Translations under genes and position numbers: made by a program
IMG/VR virus record: IMGVR_UViG_3300008952_000096
Span: 1-44,879 of that record
Source of the DNA: a virus
DNA length: 44,879 nt
Direction: 5' to 3' (one strand)
Shown here: positions 9,885 to 19,247 of the stretch, in pieces
Position numbering within the stretch: position 1 is the stretch's first letter
Layout: every line of letters starts with the position of its first letter
Notes under the pieces: generated by a model
The model's database searches: none
The model's input: only the letters and a program-made list of their open reading frames with translations
Told to the model about the DNA's origin: nothing

Positions 9885-12800
9885 CTTGATGCCCTCCTGC
9901 CTCTGGAATAGTGCTGCACCTCGTAGGTTAGCCCCGTGATGGCCATACCGAAAGGTGAGTCCACAAAGGTCCCATCATTTAGCAGGTAGCCCCCAGCTAG
10001 ATTGATAGTGGTGGATAAATTACCCCCATTTATATCGAAAGGAATTACTGCAGGACGCAAGTTAGGCGGTGTAGTCAACTGATTAGCTACTAGCTGATTA
10101 AACGTCTGATTTGAGCTAACTCCACCGATAAATGAGGGCCCACTATCAAAGGTAGTTCTAGCTGTTAGAGCAACAGTAGAATTAGCAGACACATGCAGAG
10201 CCTTTATCTGTGTCCTCCCCTGCTCACGGTTCTCCTGCTCAACTAATCTTCTATTATTGCTACGGAGGTAGAAGGGACTTAGAGTGACTGAGTGACTACA
10301 CCTTTGCCCAACGATTATAACAGTGCCTGGGGTGTTCCAGTCGCCCGGAATATTTATCCAACCACTTCCTGTAGTTATAGGAGAGCCTGCATCTGCAATT
10401 ATCAGCCCCTCTTGAGGATGGCCCGGGCCCACCATTGCTATGAAATCGGGGGTAATGGACTGCTCAAATTTTACGTCAGTCGAACTATCAACAAATAGAG
10501 TAGTAGTAGCTCCACCACCACTTGTCTGCATCTGAGCAAGGTCAGAACTGAATTCCAGCTTGTGGTTGAGACATGATCTAACGGTACCGTAGTCACCTGA
10601 ATTAACGGGGAAATCAGGTAACGCTTCTGGAGTTATTTTCTCCATAAACAGATCGTTATTCCTGTGTACTGATAGATATATTGACCCATTGATAACTCTG
10701 GAGTGCTTTATATCCCCACCCAGAGTCCACTTAGACCACGCCTGCTGTAGTTTTCTACCGTCCGCTGTGTAAAAGAACTTGTATATAAAGAGAGACCCTT
10801 CCTCGCCCCTACTCCGTACAACAACTATGGACTCGTTCTCTGAGCCTATAAGTTGACTAGCTCCAGCAGGTATATAGGTAGGAACATGGCTGGTTATTTC
10901 ATCGAACTTTACGGTTCTTGAAGAAGGCTGGTATTCCCAAACTCTAGTAGTCTGCCCCAGTGTTGATAACCACAGAACCCTGTCCCCAAGGAAAATAGGA
11001 CGGATTTTCTCAGAAACAGGATAGGAAGACACATAGTTTATAGAGGCTGTTTTCCCTGTGAAACTCTGCCCCTGATCTGCTGATAAGAGAAACTGCTGCT
11101 CCTTATCGAACAGCATGACCCCGTTTTCAAGCGGCAGCGCAGCAAAAATATCGACTACTGACCCGCCGGTTTGGGTCACCTGTAAATCCATAGGATCAGA
11201 CTCTATAAATGTCTGCAGACTAGTCGCGAAGAAATTCATTGGCTCCGCAGTCTCGGACAAGACTACATAGCTACCTGAGACCAGAGCGAGCCGATCCCTA
11301 TAAACAAACATATCCCCTACAGTAGACCCAACAAATGAGGGAGGGGGTGAATTAGCGTCATCTCCAACTAGACGCTCCTTCCACTGACTCGCGGGAGGGT
11401 TTATAGGTAAGGCAGGGTCTTTAGTATCCGATGCGGCTTGGAACACGAACTCGACAGTATTACCGTTGAGAACCTTACGTAGGATATGGGGCATTGTGTC
11501 TGAGTCCAGAGTATGGGACTCCCACTTTGTACGACTTTCAACCCATACCCTCCCTTTGTCAGAGTACTTCAGGTAGTACTCATCACCATAGCTCTCTGTA
11601 TCCCCCTGTATCTTAGTCACAAACCCATTCGGAGCATGGTAAGGGAGGTCCGCTATAGAACTGGGACCAGATTCGCCAGATATTACACTTATGGAATCAA
11701 AAGGAACATTGGTCACAGAACAGCTTAACCCACGTAGTTCTTCAAGCACGTTACTACGAGGATGCACCATTTTGTCGAAGGGCTCGGGCTGTTGTCTGTT
11801 GTAAACATCATACCAGTTATGTTGATAATGGCCGACTATTTGGTCATCTTCGTGTTTCATCCAGACCCACGGCTCGGTTAGCCAAGACGTAGCTGTGGGG
11901 GCTCCTCCTTGGATTCCTGCAGGAAAGGAGTTACTTGTGCCCGGTGGGGTGTTTTGTGCAGCGTAGTTATTGCTATCACGTACCCATATCTTAAACCCAG
12001 AGTAGTAGGGATTAACCCTAGTCCACTTCATGCCAAGGACGGCAAACAAATAGACATAGGGCGCGTACCCAGTAGGAAAGTCCTGCGTCAACTCATTGAC
12101 TACTAGATCAGGCATATCGTCTGTCCAGCTTACATCCGAAAGATCGGGCTCAATCCTCCACTCTTGGTAGGGGTTATTCATCGCAGAAGACCCAGCGTTA
12201 TGATGTGTGACCTTTAAGGTGAATATATTTAAGATCTCGTTAGGCGCTGTAGGGGGGTATCCCCTAGCCGGTCTATACTGGTTCCCGCTTTGGGGGTCGA
12301 ACAGTCCTGCTCCACCTAGTTCTTCTGTGTTAGACCTGAAATGGGTATAAGTGGTTGTTACTTTGTCTTGATGATTAAACTGAACATAGAATGGCCGAAC
12401 ATCATCCGGCTCTACGCCACTGGGGTCCACGAATACTGCGTTAAACTTTAGATACTTAGGCTCAAGGCTTGTAGGAGGGGTTAAAAAAAGAATATCCAAA
12501 GGTTGTAGGAAGGCCCACACGCCCATAACAGGTTTAGCTAGCGTTGGGTCAGGTACACCCGCTCCAAGTGCATTGTTTGGGTAGGTGTAGAGGTCGGCGT
12601 TTGTCTGGGTCTGGCAGTAAGACTCCCATACTGATGGGGTCATGCCGTTGAGGGTTCCAGAGAACGTAGCTACAGCTTCGGGGTACTCCTGTGCTGTATT
12701 GAGGCTGGTTATTCCAGTAGGATTACCATTAGAGCCAAGAGCCGTTGTGTTAGTCTCAGGAAGAGGTATAGGGTAGAACCCTCCCCATTGATTTGTGTTT

Positions 12801-13648
12801 TTGTATGCCTCCCCCTCCCACGCTATATCGCTTCTCTGAGCAGTCTCTAGTAGAGCGTCTGCATATTCGCTAGTAAGTGATGCTAGATTTATAGAATTAA
12901 GACTAGCTAGATCTGAATTTATGCCTGCCAAGATAGTTGGGTCGGCTGCAAATGAGAAGATTGTGTTAGTCTCGTCAAACAGATCATATTCGTTTCTGTT
13001 AGTGCCGTCCGAATCAAGTTCTGGCTGTTCCTTAGTCGTGTAGGCTGTCACTGTTGCTGCGGGCGATACTAGAGCATTAGATGCTTGAGTCTGCAACTCA
13101 GTAGGAAGATCTTTAACGGTGATCAACACCTGAGGCATAACTTCTACATCGTGAGGCTCCATTGAAACCGTCTTCTCTTTATTAGCAATGTAGGTAACGT
13201 CGAAGAGAGTTACGGCACTCAGGTTAGTATGAGTGACATCTGATAACAGCGTTGCTAAGTATTCCCTAGATCCGGTGTCATAGTGGACCGTGTACTCTGA
13301 TCCCGTTACTGCATCAAGAACCTTGATCTCAGGGGATACCAGCGGGTTACCAGAAACATCATGCTGTATGATGTAGACGTTGTACTTCTCGTTGGGTCCA
13401 CGATCAATTTCATGTATCAAAGTAGGCTCTGAAGCGGCGTTAACTGATAAGGGGCCACCATACCTGTCTGCGGGGGCAGCTGAAGGCCCACTAACCAGAG
13501 CTTCGCTTGAAGGTCTTGAGGTAGCCCCCGTTACTGGGCTGAATTCTATATTTATGGCTTCAGTCACCTGCCCATCAGATCTTTTAGATGGGGTCTGCTG
13601 ACTCACGCCTTCAACAATGGAGGCAATCTCTCTCTTGATAAGAGCCAC
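9881..13648 (-). CDS. Tail tubular protein B / nozzle, gp12-like, 1255 aa (expanded)
   Basis: This forms the tail nozzle below the gp11-like adaptor. T7 gp12 similarity is clear at the start (ALIKREIASIVEGVSQQ), in the segment with LPYHAPNGF, then MPHILRK, VGDMFVYRDRLALVSG, DPMDLQV and ITSHVPTYIPAG. T7 gp12 is about 794 aa, so this version is about 460 residues longer. Much of the excess lies roughly between residues 220 and 610, an Asn/Pro/Tyr/Trp-rich stretch between the N-terminal propeller part and the LPYHAPNGF segment. The GTG at 13648 shares its G with the gp11 TAG stop (TAGTG) and aligns with the T7 start. A reading from 13678 would add ten residues lying over gp11. The extra domain may carry receptor-binding function, since no tail fibre gene is recognisable. 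Confidence 0.92.
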   Translation of the reverse strand: MALIKREIASIVEGVSQQTPSKRSDGQVTEAINIEFSPVTGATSRPSSEALVSGPSAAPADRYGGPLSVNAASEPTLIHEIDRGPNEKYNVYIIQHDVSGNPLVSPEIKVLDAVTGSEYTVHYDTGSREYLATLLSDVTHTNLSAVTLFDVTYIANKEKTVSMEPHDVEVMPQVLITVKDLPTELQTQASNALVSPAATVTAYTTKEQPELDSDGTNRNEYDLFDETNTIFSFAADPTILAGINSDLASLNSINLASLTSEYADALLETAQRSDIAWEGEAYKNTNQWGGFYPIPLPETNTTALGSNGNPTGITSLNTAQEYPEAVATFSGTLNGMTPSVWESYCQTQTNADLYTYPNNALGAGVPDPTLAKPVMGVWAFLQPLDILFLTPPTSLEPKYLKFNAVFVDPSGVEPDDVRPFYVQFNHQDKVTTTYTHFRSNTEELGGAGLFDPQSGNQYRPARGYPPTAPNEILNIFTLKVTHHNAGSSAMNNPYQEWRIEPDLSDVSWTDDMPDLVVNELTQDFPTGYAPYVYLFAVLGMKWTRVNPYYSGFKIWVRDSNNYAAQNTPPGTSNSFPAGIQGGAPTATSWLTEPWVWMKHEDDQIVGHYQHNWYDVYNRQQPEPFDKMVHPRSNVLEELRGLSCSVTNVPFDSISVISGESGPSSIADLPYHAPNGFVTKIQGDTESYGDEYYLKYSDKGRVWVESRTKWESHTLDSDTMPHILRKVLNGNTVEFVFQAASDTKDPALPINPPASQWKERLVGDDANSPPPSFVGSTVGDMFVYRDRLALVSGSYVVLSETAEPMNFFATSLQTFIESDPMDLQVTQTGGSVVDIFAALPLENGVMLFDKEQQFLLSADQGQSFTGKTASINYVSSYPVSEKIRPIFLGDRVLWLSTLGQTTRVWEYQPSSRTVKFDEITSHVPTYIPAGASQLIGSENESIVVVRSRGEEGSLFIYKFFYTADGRKLQQAWSKWTLGGDIKHSRVINGSIYLSVHRNNDLFMEKITPEALPDFPVNSGDYGTVRSCLNHKLEFSSDLAQMQTSGGGATTTLFVDSSTDVKFEQSITPDFIAMVGPGHPQEGLIIADAGSPITTGSGWINIPGDWNTPGTVIIVGQRCSHSVTLSPFYLRSNNRRLVEQENREQGRTQIKALHVSANSTVALTARTTFDSGPSFIGGVSSNQTFNQLVANQLTTPPNLRPAVIPFDINGGNLSTTINLAGGYLLNDGTFVDSPFGMAITGLTYEVQHYSRGRRASR

Positions 13649-14241
13649 TATCGATAACCCCTGCTTATTAGGTCCCACGACTCAGAGTCTTTAAACACAT
13701 TAAAGCTCTCATGGACCGCGTTAGCGTCACCAAGCCTCAGTCTTGCGTGCATCTCGTCCTGCGCCGAGAACAGCCTTAGCTGTGGGTCGCCCACCCTATT
13801 CTCAGAGAGAACTCGGGCAGAACGCATAGTGATATACTTACGAGCTACTTCGGGTAAATCTTCAAATGGAAGTAATGTGGTGAGGATCAACTCCACCTCG
13901 GACGTAAATGTATTTACGTTGTCCGTCCTGTTATAGAGCATCCCCCCACGTTCCACATAAATCTTTTCCGGGCTGTAATTCACCATCTGTACATCTATGA
14001 CAGTTGCTGAAATAAGGATGTTATTATTAACATCAGGCTGTAGCTTGATCTTCTCCATGTTGAACCACCAGCCCTCAGATTGAACCGCCCGCCCTTCTTC
14101 ATCTAGAATTGATTCTGAAGCCTGCACATCTGCGCGGCCATCGTGTGGGGCAGCTAACACAGGTACAGTGGCTTCACCAATAGAGCGCAGCATTAGGTTT
14201 ACTGCTGCTAGTCTGGAGGTTTTACCAAGAACTTCAGCCAT
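13648..14241 (-). CDS. Tail tubular protein A / adaptor, gp11-like
   Basis: This 197-aa protein is essentially the T7 gp11 length (196 aa). It forms the ring linking portal to nozzle. Family traits are the start AAVNLMLRSIGE, the VQSEGWWFNMEK segment and the C-terminal YITMRSARVLSEN...LRLFSAQDEMHARL pattern. It lies after the capsid gene and its terminator, and its stop is shared with the GTG of the gp12-like gene. Because it follows a strong hairpin terminator, its expression relative to capsid is probably reduced. Confidence 0.93.
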   Translation of the reverse strand: MAEVLGKTSRLAAVNLMLRSIGEATVPVLAAPHDGRADVQASESILDEEGRAVQSEGWWFNMEKIKLQPDVNNNILISATVIDVQMVNYSPEKIYVERGGMLYNRTDNVNTFTSEVELILTTLLPFEDLPEVARKYITMRSARVLSENRVGDPQLRLFSAQDEMHARLRLGDANAVHESFNVFKDSESWDLISRGYR

Positions 14242-14252
14242 CAGTACTCCTG

Positions 14253-14292
14253 AAATGAAAATGCCCCCCAGACTACGGAAGCTCTGGGGGGC
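14253..14292 (-). terminator. Intrinsic terminator after the major capsid gene
   Basis: A perfect 10-bp stem (14263-14272 with 14283-14292; GCCCCCCAGA/TCTGGGGGGC) has a 10-base loop and is followed on the minus strand by ATTTTCATTT. It lies between the capsid stop (14319) and the gp11-like start (14241). This is the same place as T-phi of T7, where it limits late transcription beyond gene 10. Confidence 0.9.
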
Positions 14293-14318
14293 GAGGTAGC
14301 GACTATTTCTAGTCGGTC

Positions 14319-15410
14319 TTACGGATGCGTAGCAGGTGCCGTTGAAGCGAGAGTAAGTGGCGTTCCCGCATCACTGATCTCAATGGCACACTCAGGGCGC
14401 AAAATTCCGTGCCCCACCGCGTATTTCCCAACAATGATATGGCCTTGGCGACGGAGATCATAGGTCTGCTCCATTGCCAGTCCCACAAGCTTAACTGTAC
14501 CAACACAGTCAGGGGTGTTCATTAGAGCAATGGTCTTACTCTGATCAACACCGTGTCTACCATGTGCGTTGTTCGCAATTACAGCCTGCTTGAGGTTGTT
14601 GGTCTTGACCAACTCGGCCCCACCAATCGAAGGCAGGAAGCCTTCGGCCAGTGATCCCGTACCAGCCAAATCGCGAGACATGATGTTCGCAATCGGGCTC
14701 TTGTTGGACAGGTTAGTAGGTGCAGTCACATTAGGATCTCGCATGAGGCTCCAGAAGGCCAAAGGCCCCATGAACACCTGACGGTTTCCTCGGACGTTCT
14801 TACCGTCGAGAAGCCTGTGCCCAGCGAAGATGGCGTCAATCAAAAGATCATAACCATCCGTAGTGATAGCGTCTACACCATTATTAGCACCACCACCAGT
14901 CGAGAAACCCAACTGGCTGCCACCATGACCAACGGCAGAGGTATGGCCGTCGAAGTTAGCTGCTGCTGAAGCCGCCAACGTCATATTTTGAATAACGTGC
15001 TGATCCATCGTATTGGCAAGAATTTCACCAATCTGCTTGGAGTACTCAGCCCGAACTTCGTAGTGATTCATCGCTTCATCAAGCACATCGATGAACACAG
15101 GAGCTACGAGAAGACCATCAATACTGATGACCTTTTCGGTGTGCTGAACTTCTTGCATGAGAAGCTCATCACCCGCCACGTGTTCATAAGCATCCGTTTT
15201 CCAAGTCGCCGGAAACCGGGCACTCTTACCATGCGGGATTGTACGTACTTTGTGCCTACCCATAGTAACCTGGGCTTGGTTAAAGGCATTAAGCACTTCC
15301 CCACCGAAAAGCTCTAGGAACAGAGCAGTCCTATCGGCGGGGGTTGTGATTACACCCTTATCGGCACCGGCATAAGAAACTACGCCGCTAGTTGCCGTTA
15401 CATCTGACAT
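14319..15410 (-). CDS. Major capsid protein, gp10-like
   Basis: This 363-aa HK97-fold shell protein compares with T7 gp10A (345 aa). Family features are the early ALFLELFGGEVLNAF, RHKVRTIPHGKSARFPATWK, and the middle EVRAEYSKQIGEILANTMD. It follows the scaffold gene and precedes the terminator. The ATG at 15410 has an AGAGGA about 10 bases upstream. The -1 and +1 frames offer only a few extra codons after the stop, so no long gp10B-like frameshift product is encoded. Confidence 0.95.
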   Translation of the reverse strand: MSDVTATSGVVSYAGADKGVITTPADRTALFLELFGGEVLNAFNQAQVTMGRHKVRTIPHGKSARFPATWKTDAYEHVAGDELLMQEVQHTEKVISIDGLLVAPVFIDVLDEAMNHYEVRAEYSKQIGEILANTMDQHVIQNMTLAASAAANFDGHTSAVGHGGSQLGFSTGGGANNGVDAITTDGYDLLIDAIFAGHRLLDGKNVRGNRQVFMGPLAFWSLMRDPNVTAPTNLSNKSPIANIMSRDLAGTGSLAEGFLPSIGGAELVKTNNLKQAVIANNAHGRHGVDQSKTIALMNTPDCVGTVKLVGLAMEQTYDLRRQGHIIVGKYAVGHGILRPECAIEISDAGTPLTLASTAPATHP

Positions 15411-15425
15411 TTAAATTAAATCCTC

Positions 15426-16211
15426 TTAGGAGGGCAATGACCCTCCATGGGCTTGCATCGAACGAGCCACTTTCGCATCCACCTTGGAACGAAAGGCTGC
15501 CGATTTTTGATATCGAACATCTGCCAAGTCAGAGAGCATCCCTGACTTGTCTGCATATACATCTACGCGAGACCCCGCAATGGTTCCCCCTTCTACAGTG
15601 GAACCTTCAAAGCCGTCTGAAGCCTGACGTTGCTGGATAAGTCCGCGAATAGCCTGCTCGGTTCTTGAAGGGTTCATGCTATTAACAGACTCGTTGTAGG
15701 CTTCCTGCTGTTCATCAGAAAGATTAGCCGCAGCCCACTCTGTAAGTCCTTTGTATTCTTCCTGAGATCCTGCAAGCTCAAAAGCCTTAGCCGTTATTGA
15801 CGTAACGTTTTGAGCAGCAAGAGCCTCTTGTCCAGAGATATAGCCTTCTACTATTTCTCTAGGAATACCGGCCTTATTAACTAGAGCCCCCATACTTTCT
15901 TCGGACAAAGAACCATTCTTAGCGTACTCGTCTGTGAAGTCAGTTAGGGAAAGACCAGCGGACTCAAGTGCGGTTTTAGCCGCTTCTTCTTGCTTCTGTA
16001 TGGCGAGGTCTTGCTTTTCGTCTGATGCGCCTGCGTCAGAGCCACCGCTATCTTCAGAAGCGGGTGCTGCTTCTGAGGATGGCGTAGGTTGTTCGGTATC
16101 ACTTCCTGCTACAGTTGAGGTGTCAGACTGCTCAGTTTCAGTATCCGGTACTTCGTCCGAAACTGTAACCCGCACAATTCCATCACCTTCTTCTACGGTA
16201 GAGGCACCCAT
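15426..16211 (-). CDS. Capsid assembly scaffold, gp9-like
   Basis: This 261-aa, very acidic protein lies between portal and capsid. It has a disordered Ser/Thr/Glu/Asp-rich N-terminal half and a basic C-terminal tail (RSKVDAKVARSMQ). That charge pattern is typical of T7 gp9 scaffolds (307 aa), whose basic C-terminus contacts the shell before the scaffold leaves. The start is ATG at 16211, immediately after the preceding stop. Confidence 0.88.
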   Translation of the reverse strand: MGASTVEEGDGIVRVTVSDEVPDTETEQSDTSTVAGSDTEQPTPSSEAAPASEDSGGSDAGASDEKQDLAIQKQEEAAKTALESAGLSLTDFTDEYAKNGSLSEESMGALVNKAGIPREIVEGYISGQEALAAQNVTSITAKAFELAGSQEEYKGLTEWAAANLSDEQQEAYNESVNSMNPSRTEQAIRGLIQQRQASDGFEGSTVEGGTIAGSRVDVYADKSGMLSDLADVRYQKSAAFRSKVDAKVARSMQAHGGSLPS

Positions 16212-16460
16212 CTATTGTTCCCCACGATTTTTCAAAGCGTCATGGGCACGCTTAGTAGCTTCTTGGTCAACTTCCATTACGTTACCGTACACAGGCTCTT
16301 CAAAGAAGACAAAGCCAGGGCTTTCGTTTGCCTGCGAGGTTGCTCGTAGATTAGGTTTGTTCTCTCTGGTCTCATCCTCGGGCATATTCACTGCAGTTCC
16401 GGCGACTACGCCACCCTCGCTTACGTTTGAGGATGCCTTATTACGTTTCTTTTCTGCCAT
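16212..16460 (-). CDS. Small protein between portal and scaffold genes
   Basis: This 82-aa charged protein has a Lys/Arg-rich start (MAEKKRNKASSN) and a helical C-terminal DQEATKRAHDALKNRGE. No family was recognised. It is directly adjacent to the scaffold start, and an AGGGAGGTAAG-like Shine-Dalgarno sits just upstream of its ATG. Head assembly is the contextual guess. Confidence 0.7.
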   Translation of the reverse strand: MAEKKRNKASSNVSEGGVVAGTAVNMPEDETRENKPNLRATSQANESPGFVFFEEPVYGNVMEVDQEATKRAHDALKNRGEQ

Positions 16461-16469
16461 CTTACCTCC

Positions 16470-18140
16470 CTATTGGGCGGGAATATCCCCACCATCTGCT
16501 TCGCTCATGCCCTTCATCGCTAAGGACGCGCCTTCACCGATTACCCCAGGAACTGCCTTAGTAGCCTGGGACATGAGAGCTTGTCTCTGCATTTCCTGCT
16601 GCTGTGCCTGCCTCTGCGCGAGTACTTCTTCTTTGGTCTTAAGGATTGTGTCGGTTGGTATTCCGTGACCGATGAGGATCTTGTGCGCGAGGTCTGCTGG
16701 ATCGATAAACTCGACAATTTCTGGGGACAGTTGGGCTGCAGCGGATAAATCTGAAAGTACCTCTCGTAGAGTTTGTAGTTCTTGTGTACGGCCTATAGCC
16801 TCTAGACCAGTAATAACAACGGGCTGAACACTGTTACCGGGTAGCGGGGAGATATCCCCCTTCCTCTCTAAAATTGACTCAATACGTTTCACAACAGGCA
16901 GTTGTAGTTCATGCGCTAGGACAGACCAAGCGCCACCCGAAGCTCCCTCTAACTCCCGTGCCATTGCTCTAATCTCTTCGGCTGTAACTCTTTCGGCATC
17001 GCGCCGAATAGAAGCAGACATTAGGAAAGCACTTGATAGCTCCCGGATTAGCTCCCCGGCTGTGTCCTTCGCTATAGCTAGATCCGCCTGCTTGTCCATA
17101 CGAAGTACGGATACATCGTCAGCCGCGCCGACAACGTACCCACCATTAGGGGCGCTCGCGAGAGTTCTAACTCGGGTAGACCCGTTGGGCCGTACCATGA
17201 ATACGGTGCGTGCTGCTGCTGCGGAGTTTTCGACAATACTCCTACGTAGAACATTTAGAGAGTTAAGCGCCCCACGATAAGTCTCAATAAAGCCTCGACC
17301 ATAAGATTCTCCAGATATCTGAGTGAATCTTAGGGCCAACCACGGGCTCTTCTCTTCCTTCACCTTTGAGCGGGTTCCGGGAACCTCCTGCTCAAACGCT
17401 TCTTGGTATATTACGTGGCTCTTCTTTTCCAGCCTAATATGGGTGTAAACATCAACCTTCTCCTCATCATCCATCACTGGAGCAGAGGTGGACATACTAG
17501 CTAGATCTTTAATGGAGTCAGGCAGACCCTGCCAGTCATAGGTTTCCCGTAGAACTAGCTCAAGGACTCGCCCCATAGGCCCACGCCTAACTACATACTG
17601 ACCTAAGTGGAATACCTTTATTCCCCCGCCTTCCTTAGGAATGTTTACCAAAACATTCCCGGTTATCAGAAGGTGACGGAATACTTCAGAAAGCCCTACT
17701 CTGTAGGTCCCTGTCTCAAACTCCTTGTTAATCGCCCTTTCTCGGCTTGCCAAGGCTTTCTGTATTTCAAGCCTGAGGTTCTCCACTTCCGAACTATCTT
17801 CCGAGACATCCAGAGCCGCCTGAATATCCTTCTCTGCGACCTCGTAACGGAAGAAGGAGGAGCTAGGTGGGAAGGATGTAAGTAGGAACTTAGAGGCGAG
17901 AGCTTCAGTAGCGTACCCGCCAAAGGACTGCCATGGCGAAGGGTCATCAACCGGGGATGTGTAACGTCCTTGATCAACATTCGACGGGAATACACTAGGT
18001 ATTGTTAAACGAGCCGAATTCTGACCGGACTCTAAATAGAATGTCCTGTCGGCTACTAGCTTATCGTATCTCTGACATGCAGTTGACATATTTGGGCCAT
18101 CGGTACTACGCCCCCCTGGCCCTAATTCCATATCACTCAC
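16470..18140 (-). CDS. Portal / head-tail connector, gp8-like
   Basis: This 556-aa dodecameric portal compares with T7 gp8 (536 aa). Recognisable parts are the N-terminal CQRYDKLVADRTFYLESGQNSA, the clip region with GRGFIETYRGALNSL, and the ERVTAEEIRAMARELEGASGG motif of T7-type portals, followed by the helical C-terminus. The GTG at 18140 shares its G with the upstream TAG (TAGTG); an ATG three codons in (18131) is an alternative start. The C-terminal about 70 residues are Gln/Met/Ala-rich. Confidence 0.94.
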   Translation of the reverse strand: MSDMELGPGGRSTDGPNMSTACQRYDKLVADRTFYLESGQNSARLTIPSVFPSNVDQGRYTSPVDDPSPWQSFGGYATEALASKFLLTSFPPSSSFFRYEVAEKDIQAALDVSEDSSEVENLRLEIQKALASRERAINKEFETGTYRVGLSEVFRHLLITGNVLVNIPKEGGGIKVFHLGQYVVRRGPMGRVLELVLRETYDWQGLPDSIKDLASMSTSAPVMDDEEKVDVYTHIRLEKKSHVIYQEAFEQEVPGTRSKVKEEKSPWLALRFTQISGESYGRGFIETYRGALNSLNVLRRSIVENSAAAARTVFMVRPNGSTRVRTLASAPNGGYVVGAADDVSVLRMDKQADLAIAKDTAGELIRELSSAFLMSASIRRDAERVTAEEIRAMARELEGASGGAWSVLAHELQLPVVKRIESILERKGDISPLPGNSVQPVVITGLEAIGRTQELQTLREVLSDLSAAAQLSPEIVEFIDPADLAHKILIGHGIPTDTILKTKEEVLAQRQAQQQEMQRQALMSQATKAVPGVIGEGASLAMKGMSEADGGDIPAQ

Positions 18141-18391
18141 TATATACTTAGCCCGCCCCCTGCACTAGATGCAGGCGCTCTTGCACCTGTCCCCCCAAAT
18201 CCGGCAGGAACCGCCCCAGAAGGCTGGATCATTGCCGGGATTGCTAGTTGGGCGAGACCAGTCATCGCAGAGGAAAATCGGTCTTTACGACCTTTAACCC
18301 TTGCCATACGGTTTTTGGTGTCGGGAATAGGTAAAAATACAGGGGGAGGATCTTTAGGTTTCGGGATATTAGGGAAACACACGGGGATCAC
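18140..18391 (-). CDS. Small Pro/Gly-rich protein before portal (gp7.3-like position)
   Basis: This 83-aa protein has a Pro-rich N-terminus (PNIPKPKDPPPVFLP), a basic middle (RVKGRKDRF) and a Gly/Ala-rich hydrophobic C-terminal half. It sits directly before the portal gene, as T7 gp7.3 does; T7 gp7.3 is a small Gly/Ala-rich tail assembly and adsorption protein. The resemblance is in position and composition only. Confidence 0.6.
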   Translation of the reverse strand: MIPVCFPNIPKPKDPPPVFLPIPDTKNRMARVKGRKDRFSSAMTGLAQLAIPAMIQPSGAVPAGFGGTGARAPASSAGGGLSI

Positions 18392-18606
18392 TCCTTCTCT
18401 GATACCTCAAAAATGTCTGGCAGTTCATCATCATTAACTTCCTTCAACCACAGAACGTACTCAACCACCTCTCTCTGCCCTGCTCTCCGATGAGCCATCT
18501 CAAAGCTCTCTTTTTCGGCAATACATTCGGCAGGGTAGCGTTTTTCTAGGTGGTCTATGAGCATTTCAGCGGTGAATAACGTCGGTTTTGTTCTATCTGG
18601 GCGCAT
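18388..18606 (-). CDS. Hypothetical protein, 72 aa
   Basis: This small acidic, helical protein (TAEMLIDHLEKRYPAECIAEKE) ends EVSEKE. No family was recognised. It starts directly after the HExxH protein stop (18607) and overlaps the next gene, so it belongs to the same operon at the boundary of replication and virion modules. Confidence 0.65.
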   Translation of the reverse strand: MRPDRTKPTLFTAEMLIDHLEKRYPAECIAEKESFEMAHRRAGQREVVEYVLWLKEVNDDELPDIFEVSEKE

Positions 18607-18954
18607 TTACTCCCCCAACAGCCTGTATATTTTAGCCATAGCTATCCCCCACTCCTCATTATGGTGGTGGTTTAGTAATCCCTCTTCCTGACGTTGTGGC
18701 CTCCATTGAATCGCGTGGGCTAGTTCGTGGATCAATGTATCTATCTGCATCGCCATAATCATTGTGTCTAATTGGCCGCGCTTACCGGAGTAAGAATTTA
18801 TAACAACTTCAATTCTAGATTTCTTTTTCCTTTTTATCAGGTGCGTATATCCATCGCAGTCGGGGAGATCCTTAACGGAGACACTGATTGGGTACATTGC
18901 TGGATAAATCGCTTCAATTTGCTTTGCGATTTTCCTTAGCTCTTTCGCAGTCAC
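18607..18954 (-). CDS. HExxH zincin-like protein, 115 aa
   Basis: The motif DTLIHELAHAIQW (His76, Glu77, His80) is a zincin metalloprotease signature, and HHHNEEW (residues 96-102) supplies the third zinc ligand in the way of SprT-like/WSS1-like minimal peptidase domains. The N-terminal half is a strand-rich region with a basic patch (KRKKKSR). The substrate is unknown. A second such protein is encoded at 29483-30133. The ATG at 18954 overlaps the DUF3310 stop. Family membership is inferred from motif spacing only. Confidence 0.75.
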   Translation of the reverse strand: MTAKELRKIAKQIEAIYPAMYPISVSVKDLPDCDGYTHLIKRKKKSRIEVVINSYSGKRGQLDTMIMAMQIDTLIHELAHAIQWRPQRQEEGLLNHHHNEEWGIAMAKIYRLLGE

Positions 18955-19247
18955 TCTGTGTTAGATCTTCTATCTGCAAGAAATTTTAGTTCCCTAGATA
19001 GAGCTTCAGCGGCTTTGGTTATGTCTGTTTCATAGGTTGCTCCCGGTTTATGACCGGCTCGGAGTATGTATTTGACACATTGACTTACCATTGGTGATGT
19101 AATTTGAAAAGCTTCGCAAACATCCCAACTGTCAGTATTTTCAGAGATGTTGTCGTTAGCTACTTTAGGAAGGTAGTACCTAGGACGAAAGACTCCACCA
19201 GAATAAGGCTCCAGTTTCCCGTCTGCTGCGCCGTTACTTTCGTTCAC
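18951..19247 (-). CDS. DUF3310 protein (T7 gp1.7-like nucleotide kinase family)
   Basis: The C-terminal QCVKYILRAGHKPGATYETDITKAAEAL follows the DUF3310 pattern (invariant KYxxRAGxK, then D-x-x-KA). T7 gp1.7, a member of this family, has dGMP/dTMP kinase activity. The protein is 98 aa, with an N-terminal about 45-residue extension. It overlaps the 5' nuclease gene, which fits a nucleotide-supply role beside replication enzymes. Catalysis cannot be confirmed from sequence. Confidence 0.8.
   Translation of the reverse strand: MNESNGAADGKLEPYSGGVFRPRYYLPKVANDNISENTDSWDVCEAFQITSPMVSQCVKYILRAGHKPGATYETDITKAAEALSRELKFLADRRSNTE

Noticed and set aside
14309-14506. Frameshifted long form of the capsid protein (gp10B-like)
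   Set aside because: The alternative frame ends only a few codons beyond the normal stop, so no meaningful extension exists.
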